64,000 nt of DNA, taken from contig CATQHQ010000002.1 of NCBI GenBank assembly GCA_958296005.1, positions 614,501 to 678,500 on the forward strand, written 5' to 3'. Below are positions 19,179-29,296 of this stretch, one piece after another. The notes under the pieces are model-generated. The model made no database searches and was not told the origin of the DNA. It saw only the letters and a list, made by a program, of their open reading frames with translations. Source of the DNA: Longimicrobiales bacterium. Its GTDB lineage: Bacteria > Gemmatimonadota > Gemmatimonadetes > Longimicrobiales > Gaopeijiaceae. Both the position numbers and the translations under genes were made by a program. Numbering within the stretch: position 1 is the stretch's first letter; each line of letters begins with the position of its first letter.

Positions 19179-20377
19179 GGGTGGGCATCCTGGGCGGCGG
19201 ACAGCTGGCCCGGATGCTGGCGCTGGAGGGAGCTCCCCTCGGATGCCGCTTCACCTGCCTCGAGCCCAGCCCCGATCCGCCCGCCGGCGCCGCGGCCACG
19301 ATCGTCCGCGCTCCCTACGACGACCCGGAGGGACTGGCTCGGCTGGCCGACGCCGCCGACGTGGTCACGTACGAGTTCGAAAACGTCCCTGCGGACAGCG
19401 CCGCGTACCTCCAGTCCCGCGTTCCGGTCCTTCCGCCCCCGGCGGCGCTGGAGGCGTCCCAGGACCGCTTGGCCGAGAAGCGGATCTTCCGCGACGAGGG
19501 AATCGCCACCGCCCCCTTTCGCCCGGTGGACCGTGCGGAGGACGTGACCGCCGCCCTGGCTGCGACGGGTCTCCCGGCGGTGGTCAAGACGCGCCGGTTC
19601 GGCTACGACGGCAAGGGCCAGTTGGTCGTCGAGTCGCCCCGGCAGGCGACGGCCGCCGTCGAGCGAATGGGACCCGGGCTCATCATCGAGGGGTTCGTCC
19701 CCTTCGAGCGCGAGCTGAGCATCGTCGCCGTGGCCGGCCGCGACGGCAGCCGCGTCTTCTACCCCCTGACCGAGAACCACCACCGCGACGGCATCCTTCG
19801 AGCCAGCCGCGTGCCGGCCCCGGGTCTCGCGCCGCACCTCCAGGCCGAGGCCGAGGCGCTTGCGGGGCGCATCATCGACCGGCTGGGCTACGTGGGCGTG
19901 CTGGCCGTGGAGCTCTTCGAGGCCGAGGGCGTCCTGCTGGCCAACGAGATGGCGCCTCGGGTCCACAACTCAGGTCACTGGACCCTGGACGGCGGGCCTG
20001 CAACGGGCGGAGGCGCAAGCCAGTTCGAGAACCACGTTCGGGCGGTGACCGGGCTCCGGCTGGCGGCCCCGGTCTTGACGCCGGCCCAGAACTCGGCACC
20101 GGCCCCGAACTCCACGACCGGGGCGGCCCATCCACTCGTCGGCGCGGCGGCGATGGTGAACCTGATCGGCGCGGTGCCCGACCTGCACGCCCTGGCGGCG
20201 GTGCAGGGCGCCCGCATCCACCTGTACGACAAGGCCCCCCGACCCGGTCGAAAGCTGGGCCACGTCAACGTCGCCGGTCCGGACTCGGCGTCGGTGGCGG
20301 AATCCGTGCGTCGAGTATGGAGACTGCTGCCGGAGGCGGGTCCGTTGCCGGCCGCGTTCGGCGTGCAGCCGACCTGA
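19175..20377 (+). CDS. purK: 5-(carboxyamino)imidazole ribonucleotide synthase
   Basis: [26 protein letters not shown]-grasp [31 protein letters not shown] start overlaps purE stop. Confidence 0.96.
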   Translation: MRVGILGGGQLARMLALEGAPLGCRFTCLEPSPDPPAGAAATIVRAPYDDPEGLARLADAADVVTYEFENVPADSAAYLQSRVPVLPPPAALEASQDRLAEKRIFRDEGIATAPFRPVDRAEDVTAALAATGLPAVVKTRRFGYDGKGQLVVESPRQATAAVERMGPGLIIEGFVPFERELSIVAVAGRDGSRVFYPLTENHHRDGILRASRVPAPGLAPHLQAEAEALAGRIIDRLGYVGVLAVELFEAEGVLLANEMAPRVHNSGHWTLDGGPATGGGASQFENHVRAVTGLRLAAPVLTPAQNSAPAPNSTTGAAHPLVGAAAMVNLIGAVPDLHALAAVQGARIHLYDKAPRPGRKLGHVNVAGPDSASVAESVRRVWRLLPEAGPLPAAFGVQPT

Positions 20378-20446
20378 GCTCGCTACCGGAAGCGGACGGC
20401 CCGCGGTAGAATTGGAGCCCCGCCCCATGGCAACGGAGACCCTGTC

Positions 20447-20932
20447 GTGCTCGAAGAGATCAAGGAGAAGATCGGCGCCGAAGTCGAGGCGTTGACCACC
20501 GAACTCAACATTGAACTGCCCGACCGGATCGGGAAGGCCGTCGAGCTAGGGGACTTGCGCGAGAACGCCGAATACAAGTCCGCCCTGGAGCGCCAGCAGT
20601 TCGTCCAGGTGCGCATCGGCCACTTGGTGCAGCGGCTCTCGGAGCTCGCCAAGATCAACGTGGACGACATGCCCCCGGACCGGGTCGGCTTCGGTTCCAA
20701 GGTCAAGATCCACGACTTGGCGATCGACGAGGTCTTCCACTACACGATCGTGGCCGGCGACTACATCGACCTGGACGCGGGCCACGTCTCCCTCGCGTCT
20801 CCCATCGGACAGGGCCTGCTGGGCGCCCGAGAAGGCGAAGACGTCGACGTGGCGCTCCCGGCGGGAAGGCGGCAGTACCGGATCGTGGAACTCAAGACAT
20901 TGCCCCAGCAGCTGGCGGACCGCAGGACGTAG
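20447..20932 (+). CDS. greA: Transcription elongation factor GreA/GreB family
   Basis: LGDLRENAEYKSALERQQFVQVRIGHL; SPIGQGLLGAREGEDVDVALPAGRRQYRIVEL; GTG start. Confidence 0.92.
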   Translation: MLEEIKEKIGAEVEALTTELNIELPDRIGKAVELGDLRENAEYKSALERQQFVQVRIGHLVQRLSELAKINVDDMPPDRVGFGSKVKIHDLAIDEVFHYTIVAGDYIDLDAGHVSLASPIGQGLLGAREGEDVDVALPAGRRQYRIVELKTLPQQLADRRT

Positions 20933-20960
20933 CGACGCCCGCCGGCTCCCCGGCCCGCGC

Positions 20961-21725
20961 CTACGCCGCCAACTCGCCGACGATCGTCCGTAGCGCCGCA
21001 ACTCCGTCCACCAAACGCGGTCCCGGACGGCCCAGGTACGCCTCGGGCACCGTGTAGACGCGGCCTCTGCGGATCGCCTCCAGCGACCGCCACGCCGGGT
21101 TGCGGAGCACTACGTCGGGACGGTACTTGGCGGGCTCGACCCCGCACCAGGAGATCACGAAGGCGTCGGGGGCCAGGCGGGCGACTTCCACGTCGTCCAG
21201 CGGACGGCTCTTGCGATCCTCATGGCCGAGCGCGTTGCAGCCTCCCGCCGCCTCGATCACGCCGTGGGTCCAGCTCTTGTTCCCCGGCGCGATCACCGGC
21301 TTGGGCCACCACTCGACCAAGATGCGGGGACCGTCCCGGTTCGGCGTTCCCGCCAGCGCGACCCGCATCCGCTCCACCACCTCCCGGCCCCGCCGGGGCA
21401 CGCCGAGCAGCTCTGCGATCTCCCCGACGCTAGCGTACACGTCTTCCATCGACTCGGGAGACGGCGCGATATGCGGAATGTCCGCAAGCTCCAGGCCCTC
21501 CACGACGGTCTCGTGGCCGGGAACGGTCAGGGAGGCCAGCGTCAGGTCGGGTTTCAACGCCGCCACCCGCTCGATGTCGATCTCCAAGTCGGGTCCGAGC
21601 CGGGGCAGCCCTGCCAGCGCCTCCGGCGGGTAGTCGGAGTGGTCGTCCACCCCCACCAGCATCCCGGCGCACCCCAGGGCGGCCACGATCTCGGTGTTGG
21701 AGCACGCCAGCGAGACGATCCTCAC
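20961..21725 (-). CDS. Cobalamin/iron-siderophore-type ABC transporter substrate-binding protein (BtuF-like)
   Basis: VRIVSLACSNTEIVAALGCAGMLVGVDDHSDYPPEALAGLPRLGPDLEIDIERVAALKPDLTLAS; no signal peptide evident; GTG start overlaps the upstream stop. Confidence 0.8.
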   Translation of the reverse strand: MRIVSLACSNTEIVAALGCAGMLVGVDDHSDYPPEALAGLPRLGPDLEIDIERVAALKPDLTLASLTVPGHETVVEGLELADIPHIAPSPESMEDVYASVGEIAELLGVPRRGREVVERMRVALAGTPNRDGPRILVEWWPKPVIAPGNKSWTHGVIEAAGGCNALGHEDRKSRPLDDVEVARLAPDAFVISWCGVEPAKYRPDVVLRNPAWRSLEAIRRGRVYTVPEAYLGRPGPRLVDGVAALRTIVGELAA

Positions 21726-23470
21726 CGTGCGTCCAGCGCAAACGCCCAGACTCGAGGCGGATCGCCGCTGGTGCGCTGTCCGCCGGCCACGACGACGTAC
21801 TGACGCCCTCCGATCGAATAGGTGACGGGCGACCCGGTGCCCCTCCCGACGTCGGCGGACCACAGCTCCTCGCCCGTGGCCGCGTTCAGAGCGGCTAGGC
21901 GGGACCCCGTTCCCCAGAAGACCAAGTTTCCCGCCGTCGACATGGTGCCGCCGTGGCCGCCTCGTGCCGGCACACGCCACGCTTCCCGGTTCTGCGACGG
22001 GTTCCAGCCGAGGAGCACGTTGGCCGGCCCCTTCAGGGGCGGCCGCCGCGGGCGCGACGCGGAGGCGCCTCGCACCGTCCCGGTGTTCCATTGTCCCGCC
22101 ACGTAGTCGTACGTATCCGTCTTCGCGTAGTAGTAGTTGGCGTTCTGGACGGGCAGGTAGACGAGGCCGGCGGCGGGGTTCCACGACATCGTGTGCCAGT
22201 TGTGGGCGCCACGGGGTCCGGGGGCGATGTACAAGCCTATGCCGGTCAACCCGTAGCGCGCGCCGGGTGCTTCGACAGGACGGCCCGTGGCCACATCCAC
22301 GTGGGTCGCCCACGTCAGGTCGTCGGCGAAGGGCTCGGCGGAGAGCAGCTCGCCGGTGATCCGGTCCAGCACGTAGAAGAAGCCGTTCTTCGGCGCCTGG
22401 ACGATCACCGGGCGCGTCTGCCCGCTCGTCGTCTCGATCTCCAGCAGCATGAGCGGCTGGGTCGCCGTGTAGTCCCAGTCGTCACCGGGCGTGGTCTGAT
22501 AGTGCCAGACGATCTCGCCGTCGTCGGCGTCCAGCGCCAGGATCGACGAGAGGTACAGGTTGTCGCCTCCCCCGGGGCTGCGGTGGTCCCGGTTCCAGGG
22601 CGACCCGTTGCCTGTTCCAACGTAGACTAGGCCCGCATCGTCGTCGTGGACGATGGCGTCCCAGACCGTTCCTCCGCCTCCCGCCGTCCACCACTCGCCG
22701 GTCCACGTCTTGGCCGCCTCGACCATTGCGTCGCCCTCGTGACCCAGCGCCGGATTGCCTGGGATGGTGTACGTGCGCCAGAGCTGCTCGCCCGTGTCCA
22801 CATCGTACGCCGTGACGTAGCCGCGCACTCCATACTCGGCGCCGCCATTGCCGATGATCACCTTGTCGCCCGCCACTCGCGGCGCCCCGGTGATCGTGTA
22901 GTCGGAGCCTGGCGGAGTGGTCTGGACGGTCCAGTGAACCGAACCGTCGGCGTGATCGAGGGCCGTCAGGCGTCCGTCCAGCAGTCCCACGAAGACCTTG
23001 CCGCCGCTGACCGCGACGCCCCGGTTCACGTCCCCGCAGCACGCCCGAGGTCCGCCGTTCTCCTCCAAGGGTATCGCCGGGTCCCAGCTCCAGACCGTCT
23101 CGCCCGTCGCCGCGTTCAGAGCGAAGACGTAGCTGCGCGGCCCGGTGCCGTAGAGGATGCCGTCCACCACGACGGGCGTGGTCTCGAGCCGGGCGCCGTC
23201 CTTGGGTATCTCCCAGCGCCACGCGACCTGGAGGCGCTGCACGTTGCCGGCGTCGATCTGGGCCAAGGGGCTGTAGCGGGTTTCGTCGGCGTCGAAGCCG
23301 TGCTGCGGCCACCCAAGGTCGGCGGGAGGCTGGGCGGCCAACGTCGTCGCCAGTGCCAGTACCGCCAGCCCGGCGGCGACGATGAGCCCGGCGATCGGGA
23401 CTCCGCGGCCTGGGAACCGAGCAGAGTGGGCGTGGTGATCCTTCGAACGGCAGTTCTTCATGCGGCTCAT
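21722..23470 (-). CDS. PQQ-dependent dehydrogenase (quinoprotein alcohol dehydrogenase family)
   Basis: Signal peptide then W-motif repeats LNAATGETVWSWDP, GPRACCGDVNRGVAV (CC disulfide), YLSSILALDADDGEIVWHYQTTPGDDWDYTATQP, LNAATGEELWSADVGRG. Start taken at MSRMKN. Confidence 0.9.
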   Translation of the reverse strand: MSRMKNCRSKDHHAHSARFPGRGVPIAGLIVAAGLAVLALATTLAAQPPADLGWPQHGFDADETRYSPLAQIDAGNVQRLQVAWRWEIPKDGARLETTPVVVDGILYGTGPRSYVFALNAATGETVWSWDPAIPLEENGGPRACCGDVNRGVAVSGGKVFVGLLDGRLTALDHADGSVHWTVQTTPPGSDYTITGAPRVAGDKVIIGNGGAEYGVRGYVTAYDVDTGEQLWRTYTIPGNPALGHEGDAMVEAAKTWTGEWWTAGGGGTVWDAIVHDDDAGLVYVGTGNGSPWNRDHRSPGGGDNLYLSSILALDADDGEIVWHYQTTPGDDWDYTATQPLMLLEIETTSGQTRPVIVQAPKNGFFYVLDRITGELLSAEPFADDLTWATHVDVATGRPVEAPGARYGLTGIGLYIAPGPRGAHNWHTMSWNPAAGLVYLPVQNANYYYAKTDTYDYVAGQWNTGTVRGASASRPRRPPLKGPANVLLGWNPSQNREAWRVPARGGHGGTMSTAGNLVFWGTGSRLAALNAATGEELWSADVGRGTGSPVTYSIGGRQYVVVAGGQRTSGDPPRVWAFALDAR

Positions 23471-23568
23471 ACGGCGCTTCCTCGTACGACGCTTGGGGAT
23501 GGATTGGCGACCTGTGTGGACATCATATGGGCGGTCCCGCGCTCTCGGCCAAGTCCAGGGTGGACAGA

Positions 23569-23961
23569 TCAGCCGTCCAAGTCCTGGCCGAAGAGCAGGA
23601 CGTGTCCCTCCGGGTCCACCACCTCGAACTCCCGAAGTCCGTAGAACCGGTCCACGCACTCTGTTGCGGGCCATCCGACGGCCACCACCGCGTCTCGCAA
23701 CGCATCCACGTCGCTGACGTAGAAGTAGTAGGCGGACTGGGGGTGCTTGCCGTCCACCTTGGGTGCCGGCGGCACGTAGGAAGGGCTGGCGAGCATGACC
23801 GTCGCGGCGCCGTTGCCCACGCTGGCGAAACCGCTGTTGCCGATGGAGTCGTCGCGGTCACGCACCTCGAAGCCGAGCACGTCCGTGTAGAAGCGGACCG
23901 CCGCCGGCACGTCCCGGCAGATAAGGAGCGGCACCAGATCGAGGAACTTGGCAGGCCCCAC
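23569..23961 (-). CDS. VOC-superfamily protein (glyoxalase/bleomycin-resistance fold)
   Basis: LLICRDVPAAVRFYTDVLGFEVRDRDD... YYFYVSDVDALRDAV... EFEVVDPEGHVLLFGQ. Start chosen at GTG near 23961. Confidence 0.85.
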   Translation of the reverse strand: MGPAKFLDLVPLLICRDVPAAVRFYTDVLGFEVRDRDDSIGNSGFASVGNGAATVMLASPSYVPPAPKVDGKHPQSAYYFYVSDVDALRDAVVAVGWPATECVDRFYGLREFEVVDPEGHVLLFGQDLDG

Positions 23962-24052
23962 GGTGTTCAGGCGGCGCGGGTCATCGCCCGCCCTCCACGG
24001 CGAAGGCCAGCAGCAGGTTGCCGAGCGCGGAGGCAAAGGTCCCCGAACGCGA

Positions 24053-24095
24053 AACGCCCCCGGAGGCGCGAGAAATGCGAGCCTCCGAGGGCGTT
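24053..24095 (-). terminator. Strong 15-bp stem-loop, candidate transcription terminator (no clear U tract)
   Basis: Minus strand AACGCCCTCGGAGGC-TCGCATTTCTCGC-GCCTCCGGGGGCGTT, fully paired allowing one G-U. Confidence 0.6.
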
Positions 24096-24155
24096 GAACC
24101 GGCCGCAACCCGGCGCGATGGCCGCTTACGGCGCGAACGTTCGATCGTGATTCGG

Positions 24156-24218
24156 CTAGTTGCCGAAGCGGCGACCGCCTGCCCTTGCCGGGTTGGGCTG
24201 GGTACTTGGACTAGACAA
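24156..24218 (-). CDS. Candidate 20-aa peptide (M/L)SSPSTQPNPARAGGRRFGN
   Basis: TTG start preceded 5'-AAAGGAGGTGATCAC-3', a full-length match to the anti-Shine-Dalgarno tail, and followed by the stem-loop at 24053-24095. Confidence 0.4.
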   Translation of the reverse strand: MSSPSTQPNPARAGGRRFGN

Positions 24219-24340
24219 GTGATCACCTCCTTTTCCTGGGGTTCGACATCGGGCGGAACACCATGTCCTGCTCGAAGCCGCCGGGAGCGCAACCGCGCCT
24301 CCAGCTTGTCGCAAACGATAAGACCGGAACCGGCGTCGCG

Positions 24341-25096
24341 TCAAGCCGCCCGGTACGCCCGTCGGAACGTCAGAACGCTTACGGCGATCGCCACGGTGAT
24401 CCAGGCGATTCCCCATGTTGTCGTCGAGATGCCCGGCGTCAGCTCCGCCAGCATGGCGGCGTCGGACTGGAGGTGCGGACGGTCGAGCACGTCGCTCTTG
24501 ATGTCCAGAATCGCGTACAGACAGCTGGTCAAGCCGAGCGTGGTGAGGACGACTTGGGCTACTCGCGGTCCCAGGCGCCACCCGACTTTCGGCCCTAGAA
24601 GCCACCCGACCGCGATCAGCGCCGCCCCGAAGCCCAGGCCGAAGAAGAAGCCGAAGCCGCCTCTGACGTACAAGACCGACAACGTCACCACCGCCGCGCC
24701 CAGCAGCAGCATCATCAGCCAGCGCCAGTTGGACAGACGACGCGACCCGGCCACGGCCAACAGCGCCACGCCCCACAGCAGGCTTCCCAAGTAGCCTGCC
24801 GAGAGAGTGATGAACGCGCTTCCGCCCGGGCAGTAGCACGCGCCGCCCTGCTGCGGGTCGAGGACGATCTTCTCGATCGTGCCGCCCGTCGCGATGGAGG
24901 CGATGCCGTGGCTGATCTCGTGGGCCATGACCACGAAGATCTTCAGCGGGTAGATCGCCGGCGTCTCCCACAGATACCACAGCGCGCCGAAGTAGACCGC
25001 GAACCCGGTGAGGAAGAGGAGCTTCTCCCTGGTCCGGCCTCGTCGGGCACCGCCAGTTTCGGCAGCCTCGTATCCGTCCTGCGTCGTCGACTCCAT
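24341..25096 (-). CDS. M50-type membrane metallopeptidase-like protein
   Basis: IFVVMAHEISHGIASIATGG (HExxH in TM context), several TM helices, SAGYLGSLLWG. Confidence 0.8.
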   Translation of the reverse strand: MESTTQDGYEAAETGGARRGRTREKLLFLTGFAVYFGALWYLWETPAIYPLKIFVVMAHEISHGIASIATGGTIEKIVLDPQQGGACYCPGGSAFITLSAGYLGSLLWGVALLAVAGSRRLSNWRWLMMLLLGAAVVTLSVLYVRGGFGFFFGLGFGAALIAVGWLLGPKVGWRLGPRVAQVVLTTLGLTSCLYAILDIKSDVLDRPHLQSDAAMLAELTPGISTTTWGIAWITVAIAVSVLTFRRAYRAA

Positions 25097-25261
25097 CGCG
25101 TATTCCCTGGTCCTGTGGTGACGTGTCGCCTCACTACGCGACCCCGGCGTCTCGGGTTGCGACGCCAAGCAGTGCGCCCTCCTCAAAGTTGGCCCGCCCA
25201 CGGCCCTGGGAGGTAGCTTTAGGACCCCCGTACCCATTAGACCAGAAGGCCAAGGCCGCAA

Positions 25262-25810
25262 ATGAAGAATAACGCCGCATCGCTGGACCGGCCCGGCGCA
25301 CGGGTTGCGCTGAGCCTGGGAGTCGTCGTCGCCCTAACCGCCGGGGCCTGCGCTCCAGGCGAGACCAGAGCGCCCCAGGTGGGCGATCCGGCACCGCCGT
25401 TCACGGCCCTGACTCTCGACGACGGCTCGTCGTTCAGCTCCGAGGACCTTCTCGGCGCGCCCTACCTGCTCAACGTCTGGGCGACTTGGTGCGGACCCTG
25501 CCGTCAGGAGATGCCCGAGCTTCAGCAGCTCCACGACGCGTATTCGGGACAGGGGTTCAGGGTCGTCGGCGTCAGCGTGGACAGCCGCTCGGACGGTCCG
25601 CTGATCGAGGAGTTCGCCGCCGAAGTCGGAGTCGAGTTTCCCCTCTACCACCAGCCGTCCCAAGAGATCATGGACGCCTACTTCCTGGTGGGACTGCCGT
25701 CGAGCTTTCTGGTGGACGCCGAAGGAACGATCGCCCGCAAGTGGCCGGGGCAGTTCCACCCCATGGCCGAAGACGTTCAGGCCGATGTGGCCGCGCTTCT
25801 GAAGCCGTGA
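25262..25810 (+). CDS. TlpA/ResA-like thioredoxin-fold lipoprotein
   Basis: Lipobox-like LTAGAC; NVWATWCGPCRQEMPELQQL; GLPSSFLVDAEGTI. Confidence 0.9.
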   Translation: MKNNAASLDRPGARVALSLGVVVALTAGACAPGETRAPQVGDPAPPFTALTLDDGSSFSSEDLLGAPYLLNVWATWCGPCRQEMPELQQLHDAYSGQGFRVVGVSVDSRSDGPLIEEFAAEVGVEFPLYHQPSQEIMDAYFLVGLPSSFLVDAEGTIARKWPGQFHPMAEDVQADVAALLKP

Positions 25811-26778
25811 GCCGGCTGCGCGTCCTGTCTCGCGCCGAGATCGTCTCGCTGGTCGCCATGGACGACGCCATCGACGCCATGGCGAGGGCCTTCGGCCAGC
25901 TGTCGGCGGGGCGAGTCGATATGCCGGTTCGCACGGTGATGACTTCCGGGAGCGGGATCAGCCTCTTCATGCCCGCCCGCCTCGAGGCAGCGGGAGAGCG
26001 GGGCGTCAAGGTGGCGTCGCTCTTCCCCGGCAACCGGGAGCGGGATCTGCCCGCGATCAACGGGGTGGTCCTCGTCCTGGACGACGAGACCGGGCTGCCC
26101 AAGGCGATCCTGGAGGCCGGCGAGCTTACAGCGGTCCGCACGGCGGCGGCGGCGGGGCTGGCCGTGCGGCTGCTGAGCCGCGCCAACTCCCGAGTCCTTG
26201 CGGTCTTCGGCGCAGGGGCCCAAGCGCCCCGCCAGATCGAGGCGGTACGGGCGGTGCGGCCCATCGAGGAGGTGCGGATCGTGTCGAAGGGCGGCGAGTC
26301 GGCGCGGCGACTGGCGGCGTCCCTCGAAGGCGTGGAGGCCTGGGCGGCGGCCACTCCCGCGGAGGCGGTGGACGGCGCCGACGTGATCGTGGCCGTGACC
26401 ACGTCCCGCACCCCCGTCTTCGACGGCGCCCGCTTGCCGCCCGGGACCCACGTGAGCGGCAGCGGCAGCTTCCAGCCCGAGATGCAGGAGATCGGCTCGG
26501 AAGTGGTCGAGCGCGCCCGAGTCGTGGTCGAGGATCGGGAGTCGGCGCTGGAGGAAGCCGGCGACCTCCTCGTGCCGATGCGCGCCGGCGTGGTGTCCCC
26601 CGACGTGATCGACGCCGAACTGGGGGAGATCGTCAACGGCGAGGCGCCGGAGGGCGCGGCAGGCCGGGAGCTCACCTTCTTCAAGTCCGTCGGAACCGCC
26701 GTTCAGGATGTGGCGATCGGCGCGGAGGTGCTGCGCCGGGCCGAGGCCGAAGACGCCGGGCGCTTGGTGGAGCTCTGA
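25807..26778 (+). CDS. Ornithine cyclodeaminase / mu-crystallin family protein
   Basis: GVKVASLFPGNRERDLPAINGVVLVLDDETGLPKAILEAGELTAVRTAAAAGLA; VFGAGAQAPRQIEAV; GTG start overlaps the preceding stop. Confidence 0.9.
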   Translation: MSRLRVLSRAEIVSLVAMDDAIDAMARAFGQLSAGRVDMPVRTVMTSGSGISLFMPARLEAAGERGVKVASLFPGNRERDLPAINGVVLVLDDETGLPKAILEAGELTAVRTAAAAGLAVRLLSRANSRVLAVFGAGAQAPRQIEAVRAVRPIEEVRIVSKGGESARRLAASLEGVEAWAAATPAEAVDGADVIVAVTTSRTPVFDGARLPPGTHVSGSGSFQPEMQEIGSEVVERARVVVEDRESALEEAGDLLVPMRAGVVSPDVIDAELGEIVNGEAPEGAAGRELTFFKSVGTAVQDVAIGAEVLRRAEAEDAGRLVEL

Positions 26779-26818
26779 CGCCGCGACGGCGGACCGTCGA
26801 GCCGGCGAACTTCCCGCG

Positions 26819-28342
26819 CTAGACCGCCCAGCCGTCCCGGTACTCGCGGTCCAAGTACTGGTTGGCTTCCTCCGCGTTGACGATCCGCATCGCGTCGGCG
26901 TCGTAGGAGATCTTCCGGCCCTGGCCTGCCCGCAGCGCCACGATCCCCAGCAGCATGATCTCGGTGAGGCGGGCGGCGTAGCCGAAGGGGCACGACGCCT
27001 CGCCACCCTCCTTGCACGCCTTCACCCAGTTCATCTGGTGCGACTCGGCGATGCGCGTGTAGCGCTTCGGCACGTCGGTGGCTTCGGCGGCCAGGTGCTC
27101 GGGGAAGAGCTGCGGGTTCCGGCCGTAGGTCTCGTGCATCAGGAGGCCCCGGCTCCCCACGAAGATGACGCCGCCCACCCGTTCCAGCTCCACATGGGAG
27201 GGCAGGCCGGCGGGGCGGGGCGGCATCAGCCCGCCGTCGTACCAGTGCAGGTCCACCGGCGGCGCCGTGCCTCGGGCGGGGAACTCGAAGTGGGCGCGCA
27301 TCGCCAGGGGGAACGAGACGGGGTCGTCCGCGGGGCCGCCCCAGGGCGTGGACGTGGCTTCGACGCTGGTCGGGCAGTCGAGCCCCAGCGCCCACACCGG
27401 GTGGTCGATCAGGTGCGCGCCCATGTCGCCCAGCGCGCTTACGCCGAAGTCGACCCAGCCGCGCCAGTTGAAGGGGTGGTAGACCGGATGGTAGGGCACG
27501 TCCCTGGTGGTGGGTCCCAAGTAGCGGTCCCAATCCATCCCTTCCGGCAGGGGATAGCCCGCGTCCATCACGTCGGCCGCCAGCGAGAGGACCGCGCCCT
27601 GGTGCCACTGCTGGTACCAGCCCGGGTTGAGCCCCTCCTTCCACGGCCCCGGCCGGAGCACGCCCTGCGGCCAGATCGGCCGGTTGGTCCACACGTGGAC
27701 CTCGCGGACCGTGCCGATCACGCCGGCCTGCACCCACTCGTTGATCCGCCGCGCGCTGTCTCGGGAGTGGCCCTGGTTCCCCATCTGGGTCACCACCCCC
27801 GTCTCCTCCGCGACCTGGGCCAGGACCCGCGCCTCGCGAACCGTGTACGTCAGCGGCTTCTCGACGTAGACGTGCTTGCCCGCTTCCATCGCCGCCTTGG
27901 CAACGACCGCGTGCAGGTGGTCGGGGGTCGCGACGACCACCCCGTCCAGCTCCTGCTCCCGGTCCAGCATTTCGCGGAAGTCCACGTACTGGCGGGCCTG
28001 CAGGAACTGCTCCCGCCACCGCCGGCCCTTCTCCGAGGGGTTGCCGTCGTAGTCGGTGAGCCGCTCCTGGACTCGCCGGTGCACCACGCCGAAGTCCACG
28101 TCGCAGATCGCGGCCACATGCTCGGAGCCCAGCTCCAGCGCGTTCTCCGTCCCCTGTCCGCCGACCCCGACGATGCCGATGTTCAGCTTCTCCGACGGAG
28201 CTTGGCGGCCGGACCCGCCGAGGACCGCCCTGGGCGCCAACACAGCGCCGGCGGCCAACGTAGACCCTCGGTTCACGAACGTCCTGCGACTGACGGGCGT
28301 TCCGCTGTCGGAGACGGAAGAGCGGTTGAGCTTGTCGGACAT
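26819..28342 (-). CDS. Gfo/Idh/MocA family oxidoreductase with Tat-type signal
   Basis: [76 protein letters not shown]. Confidence 0.93.
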   Translation of the reverse strand: MSDKLNRSSVSDSGTPVSRRTFVNRGSTLAAGAVLAPRAVLGGSGRQAPSEKLNIGIVGVGGQGTENALELGSEHVAAICDVDFGVVHRRVQERLTDYDGNPSEKGRRWREQFLQARQYVDFREMLDREQELDGVVVATPDHLHAVVAKAAMEAGKHVYVEKPLTYTVREARVLAQVAEETGVVTQMGNQGHSRDSARRINEWVQAGVIGTVREVHVWTNRPIWPQGVLRPGPWKEGLNPGWYQQWHQGAVLSLAADVMDAGYPLPEGMDWDRYLGPTTRDVPYHPVYHPFNWRGWVDFGVSALGDMGAHLIDHPVWALGLDCPTSVEATSTPWGGPADDPVSFPLAMRAHFEFPARGTAPPVDLHWYDGGLMPPRPAGLPSHVELERVGGVIFVGSRGLLMHETYGRNPQLFPEHLAAEATDVPKRYTRIAESHQMNWVKACKEGGEASCPFGYAARLTEIMLLGIVALRAGQGRKISYDADAMRIVNAEEANQYLDREYRDGWAV

Positions 28343-28404
28343 ATCCGATCCCCTGCAAGTTGGCAGACCCCGATCTCTCTCCGAGACCCCGATGGAGGCT
28401 TACG

Positions 28405-29262
28405 ATGACCCGTGCCCGCTCCCGCAGGCAACCCCGCAGCCGCCGAGTCGTGGCGGCGGTTCTGCTCCTGCTGATCGTTCCGGCGTCGCTGTCGGCCACG
28501 TGGTCGGTGATCGCGGTGGACACGCGCACCGGACAGGTGATCATCGCGTCGGCGACGTGCGTCGCCCAGGAGCGCTTCGCCGGCTTCCCCGCCCAGGGGC
28601 TCATGGACATCCAGGCGATCGTGGTGCCCGGGGTGGGCGTGGCGGCGGCGCAGGCGGGGGTAGACCGGACGCGCTCCAACCAAGAGCTCGTCTACCGCGA
28701 GCTGAGGAACGGGACGGCGCCCGACGCGATCATCGAGATGCTGGCGGCGGACTCCAGCTTCGAGCGGCGGCAGTTCGGGATCTTGGACATGCAGGGCCGG
28801 TGCGCAGGGCACTCGGGCAGCGGCAACGGAGAGGCGTCGCTGGCGGTGGCCGACAGCCTGCCGGACGTCGGGATCTACTTCTCGGTCCAGGGCAACATCC
28901 TAGCGTCCGACGACGTGGTCCACGAGGCGGTGGCCGCGTTCAAGGCGGAGGGCGGCACAATGGCCGACCGGGTCATGGCGGCGATGGAGGCCGCCGACGC
29001 CCAGGGCGGAGACCGCCGTTGCACATGCGAATCGCCACCGGTACTGGAAGGCGTGGCGTGCGACGGCAAGACGTCCCACGTGGCCTACATTCTCGTGGCG
29101 AACCCCGACGACCCGGAGGGCGAGTCGTTCAACGACGGCGACTACTCGCTGTACATCGACGTGCACGACCAGAACATCCAGCCCGGCGAGAACGCCAATC
29201 CGGTCAAGACCTTGCGGATGCGCTACGACCGCTGGAAGACGGAGTCGGGAGGCGGGCGGTAG
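28405..29262 (+). CDS. DUF1028 domain-containing secreted protein
   Basis: ATWSVIAVDTRTGQVIIASATCVAQ... GVGVAAAQAGVDRTRSNQELVYRELRNGTAPDAIIEML... QFGILDMQGRCAGHSG. Confidence 0.85.
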   Translation: MTRARSRRQPRSRRVVAAVLLLLIVPASLSATWSVIAVDTRTGQVIIASATCVAQERFAGFPAQGLMDIQAIVVPGVGVAAAQAGVDRTRSNQELVYRELRNGTAPDAIIEMLAADSSFERRQFGILDMQGRCAGHSGSGNGEASLAVADSLPDVGIYFSVQGNILASDDVVHEAVAAFKAEGGTMADRVMAAMEAADAQGGDRRCTCESPPVLEGVACDGKTSHVAYILVANPDDPEGESFNDGDYSLYIDVHDQNIQPGENANPVKTLRMRYDRWKTESGGGR

Positions 29263-29296
29263 CCCCGAATACCCTGGCGGCCTGGCGTTGCGTCGT

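Noticed and set aside
24221-24234. gatcacctcctttt as a 16S rRNA 3'-end fragment
   Set aside because: Only the anti-SD-like 14 nt matches; flanking sequence is not rRNA and on the minus strand it lies at correct spacing as a Shine-Dalgarno.
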